A stretch of 64,000 nt of DNA from the NCBI GenBank assembly GCA_029959085.1, contig JARWIR010000024.1, forward strand, positions 19,332,296 to 19,396,295, written 5' to 3'. Origin of the DNA: Nemophila menziesii (taxonomy: Eukaryota; Streptophyta; Magnoliopsida; Boraginales; Hydrophyllaceae). Every line of letters starts with the position of its first letter. The stretch's first letter is position 1. A program made the translations under genes and the position numbers. This document shows, piece by piece, positions 1 to 12,599 of this stretch. Below the pieces are notes generated by a model. The model saw only the letters and a program-made list of their open reading frames with translations. It had not been told where the DNA came from and searched no databases.

Positions 1-620
1 CAAAATTACTAGCCAATCATTTGCAATTCATCTTCAAAGTCGGGTGTAGTATGGACAATCTAAATTATTTGGCCATAAATTTCTTATGAAATCTCCTATT
101 GAGATGTGGTATTCTATGTTGGATATATATCGAAAACATATGTGATATAGGCTTAATAAAAAGTGGATTGCAACTCATGAGAAAGAAGTTATGTATTTAG
201 ATATTTTTCCAAAAAGTGACACATCGAGTTATGCTTAGGCATTCCAGAGGAAATTTAGGCACGCCTAAGCACCAAATTGGTGGTTTGGCTGAGTTTATGG
301 TGTGCCTATGCTAGGTTATGGCACATTATGTCCCTAACTATTTTTCTTTTCTCGATAAGATATTGAGAAAAACTTGAAATTCGACGATTTTTTTCCTTTA
401 TAAATAGAAAAAGTGACCTCGACGTAATGGTGTCATCAGATATGCCAATAAGTGCTCTAATTTTCCTTATTTAATTGTTTCTCCATTTTTACCCTTTAGT
501 TTTTACCTCATACCTCACGTATTTTGATACGCACATCAAATAAACTCCATTATCCTTCTCGTTATACATAATGAACACTAATTAAACTTTATAATCTTGG
601 ATATATTATGCACTAACTTA
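1..620. other. AT-rich intergenic DNA, nothing recognised
   Basis: There is no convincing open frame, RNA gene or repeat boundary here. The stretch is AT-rich and looks like decayed transposon DNA, leading into the gypsy-like debris that follows. Confidence 0.4.
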
Positions 621-639
621 ATAAAACAATAAAAGTGTT

Positions 640-1290
640 GGTTTTACCCCTTTTAACCTTGGGTTGACTCCCAAGGATCTCTTTTGTTTATCACGTCGTT
701 AAACTCGACATAAATTTTTTTACGAAACTCTTAATGAGTCCGTAGAACTCCTTTACTTACACTCACCTCATCCTCAATATAGTGTAATGGGGAATCGCTC
801 ACCTTTAATTTTCTTGATCGATCTTTATATGGAATTGGGTAGCTTTCCAGTTTTGCCGCCTTATTCTCACGACGACACAACTTCCTCAAACAATGTTATT
901 TGATGAACGTCTTGGACGGTATAAGATTTTTCTTCTCTTCAATAATATGGGTATTATTTTAAGGAGGTAGATATTTCCATCTTCTCACTGACTTGCTTTC
1001 ACGGTGTAACATCTGTCTCCCAAGGAACTTGTTGATCGCATTTGAAGGTGTAGGTGTTTTCGATTCTTCTAATACTCATGGATCTTCAACAAGTTATCTC
1101 TAAATATACCATACCATCCCTAATACACACTATAACCATAAATACCTTAGGATTCCTAGCTACTTGGTGGAAGAACAATGGAAAAATTAGGGCATAGATA
1201 GGTGGACCAGTGGATACTATACTATGACATATGATCATCCTATAGCCGTTAACATAACCTAAGTTGAAGACCTCTCCTTCTGGCATTGCA
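640..1290 (-). pseudogene. Ty3/gypsy internal-region debris
   Basis: The plus strand around 655-705 carries a degenerate 'gggttgactccca ... ttgttta ... cgt..ttaa..tcgac' block. The same block in the same orientation lies at 11534-11585, immediately downstream of a gypsy protease. This suggests a minus-strand gypsy internal region. No frame survives, and the short frame at 1086-1286 shows no recognisable domain. The call rests on similarity to the second copy in this window. Confidence 0.35.
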
Positions 1291-1593
1291 AAGTTAATTT
1301 GGACTTGAATTTATGGATTGTTGATTATGTGTATATTAAGAATATGTGTGCATTATTTATTTAGCATTACTACATGAGACTTTTTAGATATTTTCTTTAG
1401 GATAATTTATTGTTTTCTATACTTCTTTTCTTATTCTTCTTCTTCTATATTTTTATTGTTGACTACCCTACTGTTCTTATCTTTATTGTATCGGGACGAT
1501 ACAACTTTTAGTTGAGGGTCTTGATGTCTCTCTATTTGTAATATATTAATCTATACTTGAGACATCATTTTAGGGTTATTTAGTTATTAATCT

Positions 1594-2941
1594 CTGGATT
1601 TTTCCCCATTTATTCATACTTTACATTTTCTTGTCTAATTTTAGGTGTTTTGATATTTTATGAGCTTTTGCGCGTAATTTGTGTAGCACTTATGTATATA
1701 GAAGCTATTACACCTATGGAAACTATTTTGAAAAGGAAAAGTAAGGGAAAACCTTTAGTAAAAGTAAAAAAGGATAAGTTTGGATATATTTGGAAAGTAA
1801 ACATATTTTTATATGAGAAGCTAGATCTTTCAAACACAGTCGCTTCCATATAAAGAACTTAAATATCCGATAAGTAACGAATGAGATATGACCAAATCAA
1901 TATCTACTAAAGTTTATCCCTTCCTACAAGTTAGGAATACGAATTTTGGTAAGATCAGGACTCCTTAACTTGGGTATTACTCCTAATCTCGACCAAGGGC
2001 CTATATATATCCATTCCTACCTTAGATAAATCGTTCTTGATCAGTCCTTAATAATCAAAAGACCTAGAGGAAGCTTACATCAAAAGGAGAGAAGACCAGA
2101 AGGAACTGGACAACCATTCATGCCTTTCCAATCCTTCAAATTTGTAATATTTTATTTATTTCTCCAGTATGAACTTATTCTATTTAGCTTGAGGTTAGCA
2201 TATGGGAACTAACCCTAGAATTGTTTTATATCTATTTTAATTTGGGATGTCTTTTACATTAATTGAAATTAGTGTTGTTATCTCTGTTTTTATGTGCTTT
2301 GACTTATTTTCAGCCCTGATCTTGATCACGTTAGGATTGTCTTAATAGTACTTAGATAGTCACCCAGAAAGGGTGTCTAATTATTGAAACACTATAAACG
2401 TCTAGTGTGTGGTAGTGATCCGGAAGGGCTTGCCTAACTAGATAGTCATTAGGGTTTGATATTAACCACTGACCATTGCGTAGGGTCCCCTTACCTAAGT
2501 CCCCTGGTAATTGTTAAGTCGCCACCTAAGTCCACCCGTAAAGGGTTAGGAGGAATATAGAATCCTGGCTATTGCATATTACACAATTCTCCCTTACATA
2601 AATAGATTAACACAAGGCTAGTGGGAATTACTCGCTAGATCTCGAGCTAAACTCTCATACTATCTTATTCTCTTTGTTTATTTTCCTGTCTTTATTTTAT
2701 TTAGTTAATTGTTAGAGTCTTTAAAAACTAAACAAATATTTTAGAGCTTTTTTATTTTCAGCTTATTATTCTTCTGACTTCTTATTTGCACTTTATATTG
2801 CATAAGTTCTCTCTATCTTTCACAGTTTTTGAGGAATGAATTCATCTTATCATTAAATTTCATATGACCTGTGATACTTGCAGTGAGTAACGTGCTTGGT
2901 TCAGGCGCTAGTTGCATCAATATTTATCGTTATTTTATCAC
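1594..2941 (+). repeat. Gypsy LTR copy A (solo or orphan)
   Basis: About 1.35 kb resembling the LTRs at 13.7-15.1 kb, 18.0-19.5 kb and 31.9-33.4 kb. All share a start near 'ggatttt.ccc', a central block with 'gcttgcctaactagatagtcat' followed by 'aggtccc..taacc.aagtccc', and an end near 'tttatca(ca)'. In this copy the central block lies at about 2425-2530. No primer-binding site follows the end, and no partner LTR in the same orientation is visible nearby, so it is probably a solo or orphan LTR. Boundaries are approximate to about 10 bases. Confidence 0.55.
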
Positions 2942-3004
2942 CCCCTAATCGACACCAGTTAGTTATATAAATTATTACTATTTAATGGATACACTATTCT
3001 TATT

Positions 3005-3770
3005 TAACCTAGTTTAGACCAACTTTATTGTAAAAAACCACATTATGTATGTCACTGGGAATGGGTTCGTGTTTATTTACCCCAAATCTAATCTGGGACG
3101 GTTTTGGGGTACTAAATGGGGATATGGGCAAGCTGTCGAGTTTGATTTTCGAAAGCCGCGCGGGGACGTATTGTGTTGTGGGGATAAGCATCCCCACACT
3201 CGAAACCCTCCCCACATGTATATAATATATAACTATTTTTATTTTATTTTAGTGATAATATTATATATATTTAAAATTCTAAAATTTAATTAAATATATA
3301 TATATATATTCAATCTACAAAGTGAAAATTCTAAAGATGTAGTATAAAAATTAGCCTTAAGTAAAGTGTGTAGTATTTTCTTAAATTTTTTGCTTTTGTT
3401 GTTATTTTGTAAATGAGAATCAAAATGATCAATAAAAGTTACTTCACTTTGGGATTTGAATGTTTCTCCCAATGTTAAATCTATTTTTATCAAGGTCATG
3501 TAAAACCGTAGTTTGTTACGTTCATCTCCAAACACACAGATCGATGATATGGTTTAACTCGTAGATGTATTATGTGCAACATATAATTTTGCGAGGTGGG
3601 GTGCTAGGATAGGTGAACATTTGGATGGAACCCAACCCAACGGCTATTTAAAGTATGGGCGGGGCAATAAATATAACAAGGTGTGGGGCTTCTTTTTCTT
3701 TTGCGGGGTGGGGGGCTAGGATAGCTGAACCTGCCCGAACCCCTTCCCATTTACATCCCCTTTCCTTCTA
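3005..3770. repeat. Dispersed repeat R1, copy a
   Basis: The block at about 3008-3555 matches 8097-8600 in direct orientation over roughly 500 bases. Shared landmarks are 'tttagaccaa.tttattgtaa', 'gggtactaaatg', 'gtggggataagcat', 'ccacatgtatataatatat' and 'gatgtagtataaaaa'. The G-rich tail ('gcggggtgggg', 3575-3760) extends this copy. Superfamily unknown; the two copies have diverged substantially. Confidence 0.6.
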
Positions 3771-3788
3771 CCATGAATGATGAAACAC

Positions 3789-4896
3789 TCAGACCTTGAT
3801 AACCATAGAACCCTGCTTAAGAGGGCTCCATTTACAAGTGTGACTTTTTCGAAGGAGTCTCGGGTTGATCGGTGATTCGTGGACATTTTGTCCAACTGCG
3901 CAAAGAATTTCGTTAGGACAAAAGAAATAATACCTAGGATAGCCTTTATCTATTCGTATATCTAGCTGACATGAAATATATTTGTTATGGAACTGAAAAA
4001 TATAGATGTGCCTATTGTTCACATTCCACTGAATAATAGCCTATATTTTTTGTACTCATGTATTTCATGCTTCCCCACGCGCCCTATCATTTATCTTGAT
4101 GATTCAGTTTCTACATGGATGATTTCTTGTAAGACACTATTAAACTCAATAAAGACGATGTTGTGAGCCCTCATGGAGTTTTTAACGGGTTCATTAGTAG
4201 AGACCATGAAGGAATTTTTGTTTGTGGGCACACTAGTCGCGCAACCCCTTGTATCTTTTTGACAGTCAAGTGTTTGGCCATCCAAAGTTCTATTTTTGTT
4301 TGCCAGACAATCGTATTTTGTTTGATTCACCATTAGAATTGATGATTTAGTTGTTATCCAAGCCATCAAGTCCCTACTAGAACCGACATAGTAGAGCTCT
4401 CTACCGGTCGTGTAAGATATTAGATTGTTAGCCAAAAAACCTCTCAGATTTCTTTTAGGCAGGTAAGGAGATCAACGAACTATGTTTTTTATTTGGGTTT
4501 TATGAGTGATGATGCATCTATTTTACCATTTAAATGGGTATTTTTCCTGCTTTTGAACTACAAGACATTTTTTAATTTAATCACATCCCTTCAGGAACGA
4601 TAAAACTATTGTTATTTTTTATATATATGAGGCTACGTGTTTAAATTAGAAAAACCATCAAATAATTAAATTATACACAACAATATATTAGAGTATAGGG
4701 GTAAGGTGATCTACCATTATATTCTTAATACTATAATGTGAAAAAAGTTTGCATGTGGAAGAATGAACTACCAACCAATCTATTTAGTTATCTATAACAT
4801 AGTTTATACCTATACATTAAAGGACATCTTGATCACCTTTCTCACTAAATATTTCAATAATTCTCAACTCTTTATATTTTGCCTTAATAATCAATA
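3789..4896. other. Unassigned spacer with two minus-strand frames
   Basis: Open minus-strand frames of 77 codons (3789-4022) and 114 codons (4091-4435) exist, but neither shows a domain, signal peptide or motif that I recognise. They may be chance frames or degraded transposon coding sequence. The remainder is AT-rich. Confidence 0.3.
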
Positions 4897-5660
4897 GAGT
4901 AAATACCCTTTTTACCCACTGTACTATGGCCCAATTGAAAATTTACCCTCTGTTTTCGAATTTATGAAATTTTACCCCCATACTAAGTTTTCGTGAACAG
5001 TTATCCCCACTTAACATAATCCATCAAAAATTATCATTAGTTGGTCATGTACTCGTCATGTGCGCGGTTTTCGTGACATTTTACCCCCTGTACTAGATCC
5101 AGAAAAGTATGTCCATGAGTGTTACAAAAAAGGAACTTATATGAAGGCATATACACCAATTACTTACCCAGTTTACGGATTTCTACGTGGCCTGCTACAA
5201 GGACTGTTTTTGTGGAACCACTTGTGGCCTTTAAATTGGTTGGATGACCAAAAAGGGCTAAGAAAAAGGAGTTTGATGAGGTTCAAGTTAAAAAGTGGAG
5301 AAAACAACACACAACTGAAGTTGTTCAAAAGGAAAGAAGAGTGGTTAGGGTAATGAATGAAAGTTTTGCAAAGGAGAAGGACATTATACAAGGATATGTA
5401 AGGAAAAGCAAAAGGAAAGTTAGTACGAGGGGTAAAATGTCACGAAAACTTAGTATAGAGGGTAAAATGTCAGGAATCAGCAGATATCCATTCCGGCCGA
5501 CTAGCACGTGACCAACTAATGGCAATTTTTGATGGATTCTGTTAAGTAGGGGTAAGGAGTCATAGAAATTTAGTACAGGGGGTAAAATATCATAAATTCA
5601 AAAATAGTATGTAAGTAGTCAATCAGGCCACATTACAGGCGGTAACGGGTGTATTTACTC
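4897..5660 (+). mobile_element. MULE-type deletion derivative with long TIRs
   Basis: A 764-bp element with long terminal inverted repeats: about 4897-5090 pairs with about 5425-5660. The outer ends are 'gagtaaataccc' and 'gtatttactc', and both TIRs contain 'ggggtaaaat' or its complement several times. Nine-base flanks 'taatcaata' (4888-4896) and 'tgatcaata' (5661-5669) match at 8 of 9 positions, as expected for a Mutator-like target-site duplication. The interior keeps a scrap of MULE transposase. It is non-autonomous. Confidence 0.75.
5100..5400 (+). pseudogene. MULE transposase C-terminal fragment
   Basis: One frame reads KYVHECYKKGTYMKAY then TPITYPVYG. This resembles the segment after the SWIM zinc finger of plant Mutator transposases, where H..CY.K..Y..AY..I.PV.G is typical. 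A shift to another frame then gives 'PKRAKKKEFDE', matching the basic PGRPKK..R.E tail of the same proteins. The catalytic DDE core and the zinc finger are absent. The fragment lies between the long TIRs, which supports an internal deletion of an autonomous MULE. The assignment is by family pattern, not by alignment. Confidence 0.6.
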
Positions 5661-5669
5661 TGATCAATA

Positions 5670-8090
5670 TAAGGTCGAGACTTCTAAGGACAAGAAAAGA
5701 GTAAAGAGAGGTAGATTGAAAATTTATCTTTGATAAGAGCATTGCAGTGTGTCCGGGGTTACAAAATTAACATGGTCCATTGAAAATGATTTTTTTACAT
5801 GTTCCATAGATTCTATAAAAGACACAATAACGTTTGTAGACCTAAAAGCAGAACCATTCCTAAAAGTTTTAAGGTCAGGGGTACAAATTTAAAATCGACT
5901 CTTATAATAGTTAAATATTTTGTTACAAAAGTTGATAGAAAATATAGAAAAATTAAACAATAAGACATTTATTTATGTGAAACTTAAGTTTCATAGAAAT
6001 TTGGTAAAAACTATAAATACCCTATGGGATGACTTAATGGACAAAAATTATGGGTATAATTGTAGTGTGTGTCTTGTTGACAACCTACATGGTGGGGGTT
6101 TTGCGAGAAACTAATCATTGTATAATGATATTAGTGGTGATAACTCTTGAATTTTGGTTTATTAAGGCACACCATGCTATTTACATCTTCCACATTCCCA
6201 AGCACATGTGGAAAGGGCAACCCCAAAGTGAAGGTTCTATTTTTATTAAAAAACAAAATAATTTAAATTTCTTACGGTTCTTGCTTTTCTTTACATTGCA
6301 GAATAATTTTACTTACTCCTTGGATATCATGAGGGTGGTCTAGGTTGGCTTTATATAATTTAAATGTTCATTTATTTATTTACTTTGTTAAATTTTCTTC
6401 TCCTCTTAAGGACCTTTTTTTTTCTTACAGTATAATCCCTTTTTTCTTTGTAGTCGTGGTCAGTATTACAATTATATATATACTCCACGAGGCGCTCTTC
6501 CGACCAGAATAAATTTAAAGTTAGTACTTTATGTGATATATCTTGTGATGTTACTTGGTCAGAAAAAACCGACAACTTGTAAGGTTTTTGTGTTGTTGAT
6601 CATGCTTTTTGAAGAAGTTTTCACTGGTGGTAGTCGTCCGGATAATGTTCCTACACTAGGTTTCTCTAATATTGGTATCTACTTTTTTAGTGGGTTCATG
6701 GATTATTATTGTAGTGACTTTTTATTAAAAAGGGATATTCTCGATATTGTTAATTATTATGACTATCATATTTACTTTAGTCTTTCGTATGCTAAATTTT
6801 ATTCATGGTAGGAATTTTTTTTTCTCATGTACGTACTATTTTCAGTTAAATGTTAATTTCGACAAAAATAAAATAATCTTAATCGCTAGATAAATGATCA
6901 ATTTTAGTAATCTCGATTATTTGAACATCTTTCTTGAAACAATCCTATTATTTAGAATTAAGTCTTTCCTATGTAATACGATAGAAAAAATCTTGTTCAA
7001 TTAAAAATTGCACTGGAACAAGTCTTTTATTAAAAGTTCAGACTTTTCTAAGACATACGATAAGAAAAAATCGTGTTCAATAAAAAATTGCGTCTTTAAC
7101 TATGACGTCAAGGATCAATATTTAATATTTTTTCCACTTCCATGTTTATGCGTATTATTTGTTTATGTTATCATGATATTTCTCATCATGATGAACTTAT
7201 ATTTTAAATACTTTACTTATTTTGTTTAACAAGAAAGTATGAGTAATAATATATATCATTCCCTTTTGTTCACCTTTACGTATATAACTTATTCAAAAAG
7301 TATTAAAAATGTCAAATCAATCAATCAATTATAATATAAAACTAAGACACCTATAGTGTCAATTTACAAGAGCTTATATTAAAGTAAATCAATTAAAATA
7401 TGAATCACAACCTTTAATATTATAACATATCAAATATATTATATACCCTACCAAGTAAATAAACATGCAATATTTTGAATATACATAAATAATCAGAAAT
7501 TATGATAGTATATATAAGTCATTAAAATAGTGAAAAAAATAATTTATATAAAAATTTAACATGTTTATGGCATAATAAAAAATTAAGAACTCTTTGACTT
7601 AAAATTTGTAAATACTTTTTTTAATTTATTTTTAAAATAAATATTTAAACAATTTATGATGTATTTTATAACAATTAGCTTAATTGGTGGAGATATGTTT
7701 TATTAGTAAGAGGTACGAATTTATGGTTAACAACTTAACCCTACAACTGAAAAATGAATATGTCAATTCAATTCAAGTTTGAGTATAGTTTTTTTTTGTG
7801 CAAGTTTTTTCTTTTTACCTTTTAGAAATTTTAGAAATTTTAGGAAATTTAAAATTTTATCTTCTTTGGTTCATATTTTACGAATTATTATTGAAAATTT
7901 ATTTGACTTGTTCTAGCTTCTCAAGTTATTATTTTTGGTTCCTACGATTAGAAAATTAGTGGTGGTAGGTTGTTTGTTTGTGTTAAATAAAATCGTAAAA
8001 AGAACTCGTTGCTACTGCATATAGTTATAGATTAATCAAAGGACTTGTTTGTTATGTTAGTTTTAGAAATTATTATTTTCTAATGGAGAT
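5670..8090. other. AT-rich intergenic DNA
   Basis: Short open frames occur (for example 5920-6114, 6050-6343, 6533-6811, 7008-7229), but none has a recognisable domain and the composition is strongly AT-biased. No terminal repeats were found. I see no supported gene. Confidence 0.4.
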
Positions 8091-8094
8091 GATA

Positions 8095-8610
8095 TGAACC
8101 TAATTTAGACCAATTTTATTGTAATAATCCACATTAGTTATGTCAATGGGGCATGGTTTTGTGGGTATCTACCACAATCTAATCGAGGAGGGTTTCAGGG
8201 TACTAAATGAATATTGGGCAAGTTGTCGACTTTGATTTTTAAAATCCACGCGGAAACACGCTAGTTGTGGGGATAAGCATTCACCATACTTTAAATTCTC
8301 CCTACATGTATATAATATATATATTTACTTTTTAATTTAATTATTATATAATATATATTTAAAATAATAAAATTTAATTAAGTACATATTCGATCTACAA
8401 AGTTAAAACTCTGAAGATGTAGTATAAAAATGAGCCTTAAGCAAAGTGTATATTATTTTCTAAAATCTACGATTTTGTTGTTCTTTTATACATGAGAATC
8501 AAGATTATCAATAAAAAATTATTTCATATTGGGAATTGAATGCTCCCGTGTTTAAATATGTTTTGTATCATGGTCATGTAAACTACAAATATGTTTTGTT
8601 TATCTCGTAA
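8095..8610. repeat. Dispersed repeat R1, copy b
   Basis: A second, more diverged direct copy of the repeat at 3005-3555. It has 'tttagaccaattttattgtaa', 'gggtactaaatg', 'gtggggataagcat' and 'ctacatgtatataatatat' in the same order. The G-rich tail of copy a is missing. The copy lies just upstream of a decayed copia fragment. Confidence 0.6.
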
Positions 8611-8714
8611 CCTTGGTTCGTCTCCTAGGTGTATTATGTTGGATATAATGGCCTAGTTGTGTTATTATAGGCTTTGTAGTTAACACTTTTGAATCTTGTG
8701 TTTCATCTAAAGTA

Positions 8715-9675
8715 ATAGGACCGATCCGTGTTATTATTTGCCTCTGTGTGGATGACTAGCTTATTTGTGGTACATGTATTCATTTTGTTAATGAGACTAA
8801 ACGCTTTATGTCTTCTATATATGATATGAACGAAATGGGGGAAGCTGTCTTGATTCTAAAGGGGAAAAATTATTAGTCATAGTAATGGTATTTCTCTTAG
8901 TCAATCTCATTATGTAGAAAAATTGTTAAAGAAATTTGAATCTTTTGATGTGATGCTTGTTAAAACTCCTTACTATTCTAGTATTCAAATGCGTAAAAAC
9001 TATAGGGATGCTTTATCCAAGAATGACCATGCTAAAATTATAGGAAGTGTTATGTTCTTAATGAGCTATACATAACCTAACATTGCCTATGTTGTAAGTA
9101 GACTCAGTTGTTATGCTCACAACCCAAGTAGCGACCACTAGGTTTCTCTTTGTCGTATCTTAAATTGATTGAGATGTAATATTAATTTAGGTTTTCACTA
9201 TAATAAGTTCCCTTGAAGTTTGTAAAGGGTTTTGTAATACAAACAAAATCTCAAACAATAAAAATGTAAGCTCTACTGGTGGCTATGTGTTCTCTTACAA
9301 GGAGGCACTATATCATGGAAGCCCTCTAAACATGCTTAGATTTCAGATCCACCATGGACTCCGAGTTTATACTAGAGGTGGCAGGGCAAGAAGCTCAATA
9401 GTTGAAAAGTCTCCTCGCAGATGTGCCATTATGGGAAGGAAATGCCATACGTGTATGTATCCAAAGTGACTCGCAAACAATAATTGGTGTTTCTCATAAT
9501 AGCGTATACAATGGGAATATGAGACATATTCGCATAAGACATGGTTTAGTAAAACAGTTACTAAAGAATTGTGTGATAGCCTTGGAGTATGTACGGTCAT
9601 AGAAGAATCTGTCTAATCCATTTACTAAAGGCTTACTCATGAGAGTAGTCATGGAAACGTCGAGGGGGATTAAGA
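8715..9675 (+). pseudogene. Decayed Ty1/copia RT-RNase H remnant
   Basis: Translated pieces in order: a broken RT active-site region (ICLCVDD), 'MNEMGEAVLILK', then 'NGISLSQSHYVEKLLKKF', which is the typical copia stretch after the YVDD box. The RNase H end follows: 'STGGYVFSYKEA', 'GNMRHIRIRHGLVKQLLKN' and 'LSNPFTKGL'. In-frame stops (for example in MSYT*PNIAYVVSRLS near 9070) and frameshifts make it non-functional. A purine-rich run (about 9660-9672) and a probable 3' LTR lie downstream. Confidence 0.75.
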
Positions 9676-10293
9676 TAAAGCCAATTTATGGGAAACATAT
9701 GGATGATAAGTCCATATGATGCATGACATTCCTATCCCTATGACATGAAATGTGCATACAAGAACATGTTGACTCTTAATGAATTCATAGCCATAAGTGG
9801 TGCTCCTGTTGAGAAAGACTTGGTGAATTCACCAATGAGGTTGAGATACATTGTCCCTAATATGATCTTATGAAGACGTCCATGATAATCCTAAAAATTG
9901 AGTTTATAAATCGACTTGAAGTTCATAACATATAGTGGTGGTCCTATTGAGAAGAACTTGCACATGATGAGCCTCAGCTATACCACTATTAATGATCTGA
10001 AGACCCTAGAGGGGTCGTCTAATTTAGGTAGATACTATCGAAGAGCACTTGTATGCAAGAAAGGGTGATGATCGAGGAATCTGTAATTACTAGAGGGTAG
10101 AGTATGTGTTGTAAGGGTCTCAGTTGAAGAACATGAAGTTAAAAAGTACATTCACTTGAAGGTATTTGGTGGTTGACTAACTTTACTACGTGTCAATTCA
10201 AATCGAAATATATTGCTACTTCTGTAAATTCGCCCAACATGGATATTCATGGAAACTTGTTCACCTTTTCTCCCAGAGTCTGAGTGGGTGATT

Positions 10294-11110
10294 GTTGGAA
10301 ATTAAAGAGAACCTTAAAAATTCTAAATAATTTCATACTCTTGGAGAAGAAGAACAAAAATATTTTTCTTAAACAAGTCCCACATAGGAAGTGGAGAAAT
10401 AAATATACTATTTTATATATACCTTTTTCAGGACTCTAGAAATGAAGAGTAGAAAAAATATACCACACGCGTGCACCACCATCACGCCCCCAACCCAACC
10501 CCAACATCGGCTACGACGTGGTGTGGTCGTTATCGTGGAGAGTATTGGAAAATAAAAAAATAAAAATAAAACCTTATTTTGAAATTTGGTATTTATACAC
10601 TTCATTGGCTACGTCTGAAATGCCACCGAAAGAAGGAAAACACCTAGACTTGAATGCTCTCATCCCAAACTTTCATAAACTCCCAAATTAAAGACTCAAC
10701 TGTTACAGAAGTTACAAAGAAAATGTAGAGATTCGTTCACCAACATGCCACAAGGAGAGTATCTAGGGTCATGCCATATGTTCAAACTTGTGAATGGTTT
10801 GTCTTATGGTGAACGTATTTATGACCATCCATTAAGTGTGGACTATTTCTAGAATGCCTCAACTACTAAATAAGGAGAGCTTGAATCGTTTTCAAAGAGA
10901 CACAAGTCAGAATTACAACACAAGTGAAAAGCTGTCAAACATCTCTCTTTAAATTGTTTTTAAGCATAGACTATAACAGTGATAGTATTCGTCTAAAGAT
11001 ACCGGTTATACCGAAAATGTGTTTTTATTGAAGTGATATATTACTTTACTTCTGGTATTTACTTGTAAGTTATGTTCTTCATTCAATTCCATGTTATCTT
11101 GATGTAAGTT
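10294..11110 (+). repeat. Probable 3' LTR of the decayed copia element
   Basis: It begins 'tgttggaaattaaagag' after a purine-rich 'gagtgggtgat', the usual polypurine-tract to LTR transition of many plant copia elements. It contains 'aagtcccacatagg' and a possible TATA region ('ttttatatatacc', about 10411). No 5' LTR remains, so the right boundary is a guess. The pol remnant ends about 620 bases upstream. Confidence 0.4.
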
Positions 11111-11149
11111 TACTATTTTTTTTAAATGCTATATATTTGTGATTTTCTT

Positions 11150-11395
11150 TATGATAAAAAAATATGGAGATCGGGGTACTACAATAAAGAGAATCTCCTC
11201 AAACACAACATAGTCTAAATCAAATTTCTTAAGACATATGAGAATTTTTGTCACCACTATTAGTAGTTTGTACCATTAAGAGTCTCCAACTTAATCATGT
11301 CAGGTGGTGGTTTTGCACTTAATAACGAAGAAACAACGGGGAGGTGAGAAGCCATCTCCGAACAGTGGTTTGATATAATCTTTTTTTTTAAATTA
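11150..11395 (-). pseudogene. Copia gag N-terminal fragment
   Basis: The minus strand reads MIKLETLNGTNY, then after a disruption KILICLKKFDLDYVVFEEI. This resembles the conserved start of copia gag proteins (KLEPLNGTNY..W...L..FEQLEVDYVL). No LTR or downstream gag-pol could be attached, so it is an isolated scrap. Confidence 0.5.
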
Positions 11396-11639
11396 GGAGA
11401 AAATAAGAACACTGGTCGTAATGAAATGGTAATCACAAATATATAGTATTTCAAAAATGATAGAAAACATATAACAATAATACATGGAATTGAAATAAAA
11501 TGAACTAATCAAAACAAAAACATAAAAAATTACGGGTTGTCTCCCAGAAAAAACTTTTGTTTAACGCCGTTTAAAGTTCGACGCGTTACCTCCTCAAACT
11601 TTTGAGTATGTAGCCTTCCAAGTTGCGGGTGAGGCTATG

Positions 11640-12361
11640 AACATCAACCATTATAAGCTTGCGACCTCTTTTATGTTGTATTTTAATCAGTTTTGCCAAA
11701 ACAACTCGTGTAATGAAACGGTCCCATCACACATAGCTTTGAATTTGAGCTTACCACCAATTTGCATAGGAAGATTAAAACTTCCAGGATCTTGAATCTT
11801 AAGTGGTAGCTCTTTTTCAACTCTTTGAGACTCTCTCGTTATGAGCCACGTTCTATATCTCGGCTTGTAAACTCACACTCTTTTCTGGAATAGCTTGTGT
11901 GAACACTTGTTGCGATGTAAGCCTCTTTTAAACAATCTCAATCACTTGTGCGTTGATTTTCTCTTCACTGTATGCCTCTACAAATCCCTTGAGTTTGATG
12001 TCACCCTCATGACGTGTCTTAAAAATGGGTGGTAACATCGATTGAACACTAGGTGGCGATTCTACCTCTTTCTCTTCTTGTTGCACTTCAGGTGCAACTA
12101 CCTCTTCTTTCTTTTTAACTGAGACTTCCCCCTCTTTCTCGATAGTATTGCTATCTTGGTACTCAAATACTGATCTAATTTCTTCTTGCATATCCTTGAG
12201 TAGAAGTACAAAATCTTAATCACTCGAGCTAGGCTTCCTTGGTTCTTCACTAATTTCTGGAACCTCCACGGCAGTTTTTGCAATAGGTGGTTCTTCCATA
12301 ACTTCTTCAGGTTGAAGGCAAATAGCCTTACATGCTTCAAACCCAGCCTTACCATTTCCAT
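11640..12361 (-). pseudogene. Gypsy element 1 linker and protease fragment
   Basis: Minus-strand frames at 12361-12098 and 12191-11928 are rich in E, K, P and V (for example VKKKEEVVAPEVQQEEKEVE), a low-complexity linker between gag and protease. Next comes KIQDPGSFNLPMQIGG then KLKFKAMCDGT. This matches the KLKDPGSF.IPC.IG....KALCDLGAS block of plant gypsy proteases, but the catalytic D-L/T-G-A context is changed to CDGT. The frame is interrupted and not functional. Confidence 0.65.
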
Positions 12362-12599
12362 TTTCTATGACTTTCACCTTGTTTTGTAACTTTAGGACAT
12401 TTATGGAAGATCTTTTTGTATCTTCTCTAAAGCATTACCAATTTGGGTTACTTGCATTCCAAATATCTTCCTTGCAGTGTTTTTTAATTTAATATTCAAT
12501 AATTTACCCGCATGTTGTCTTGAGTAAAGGCCCAAAAGTCTTGCATTATTTTCTAGAAATAAAATCTAGATCCTTCTTGTGGATGTTGTGGCAAGGATT

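Noticed and set aside
4091..4435. Minus-strand 114-codon gene
   Set aside because: No recognisable domain, no promoter or splice context, and it lies in repeat-rich DNA; kept only as an unassigned frame.
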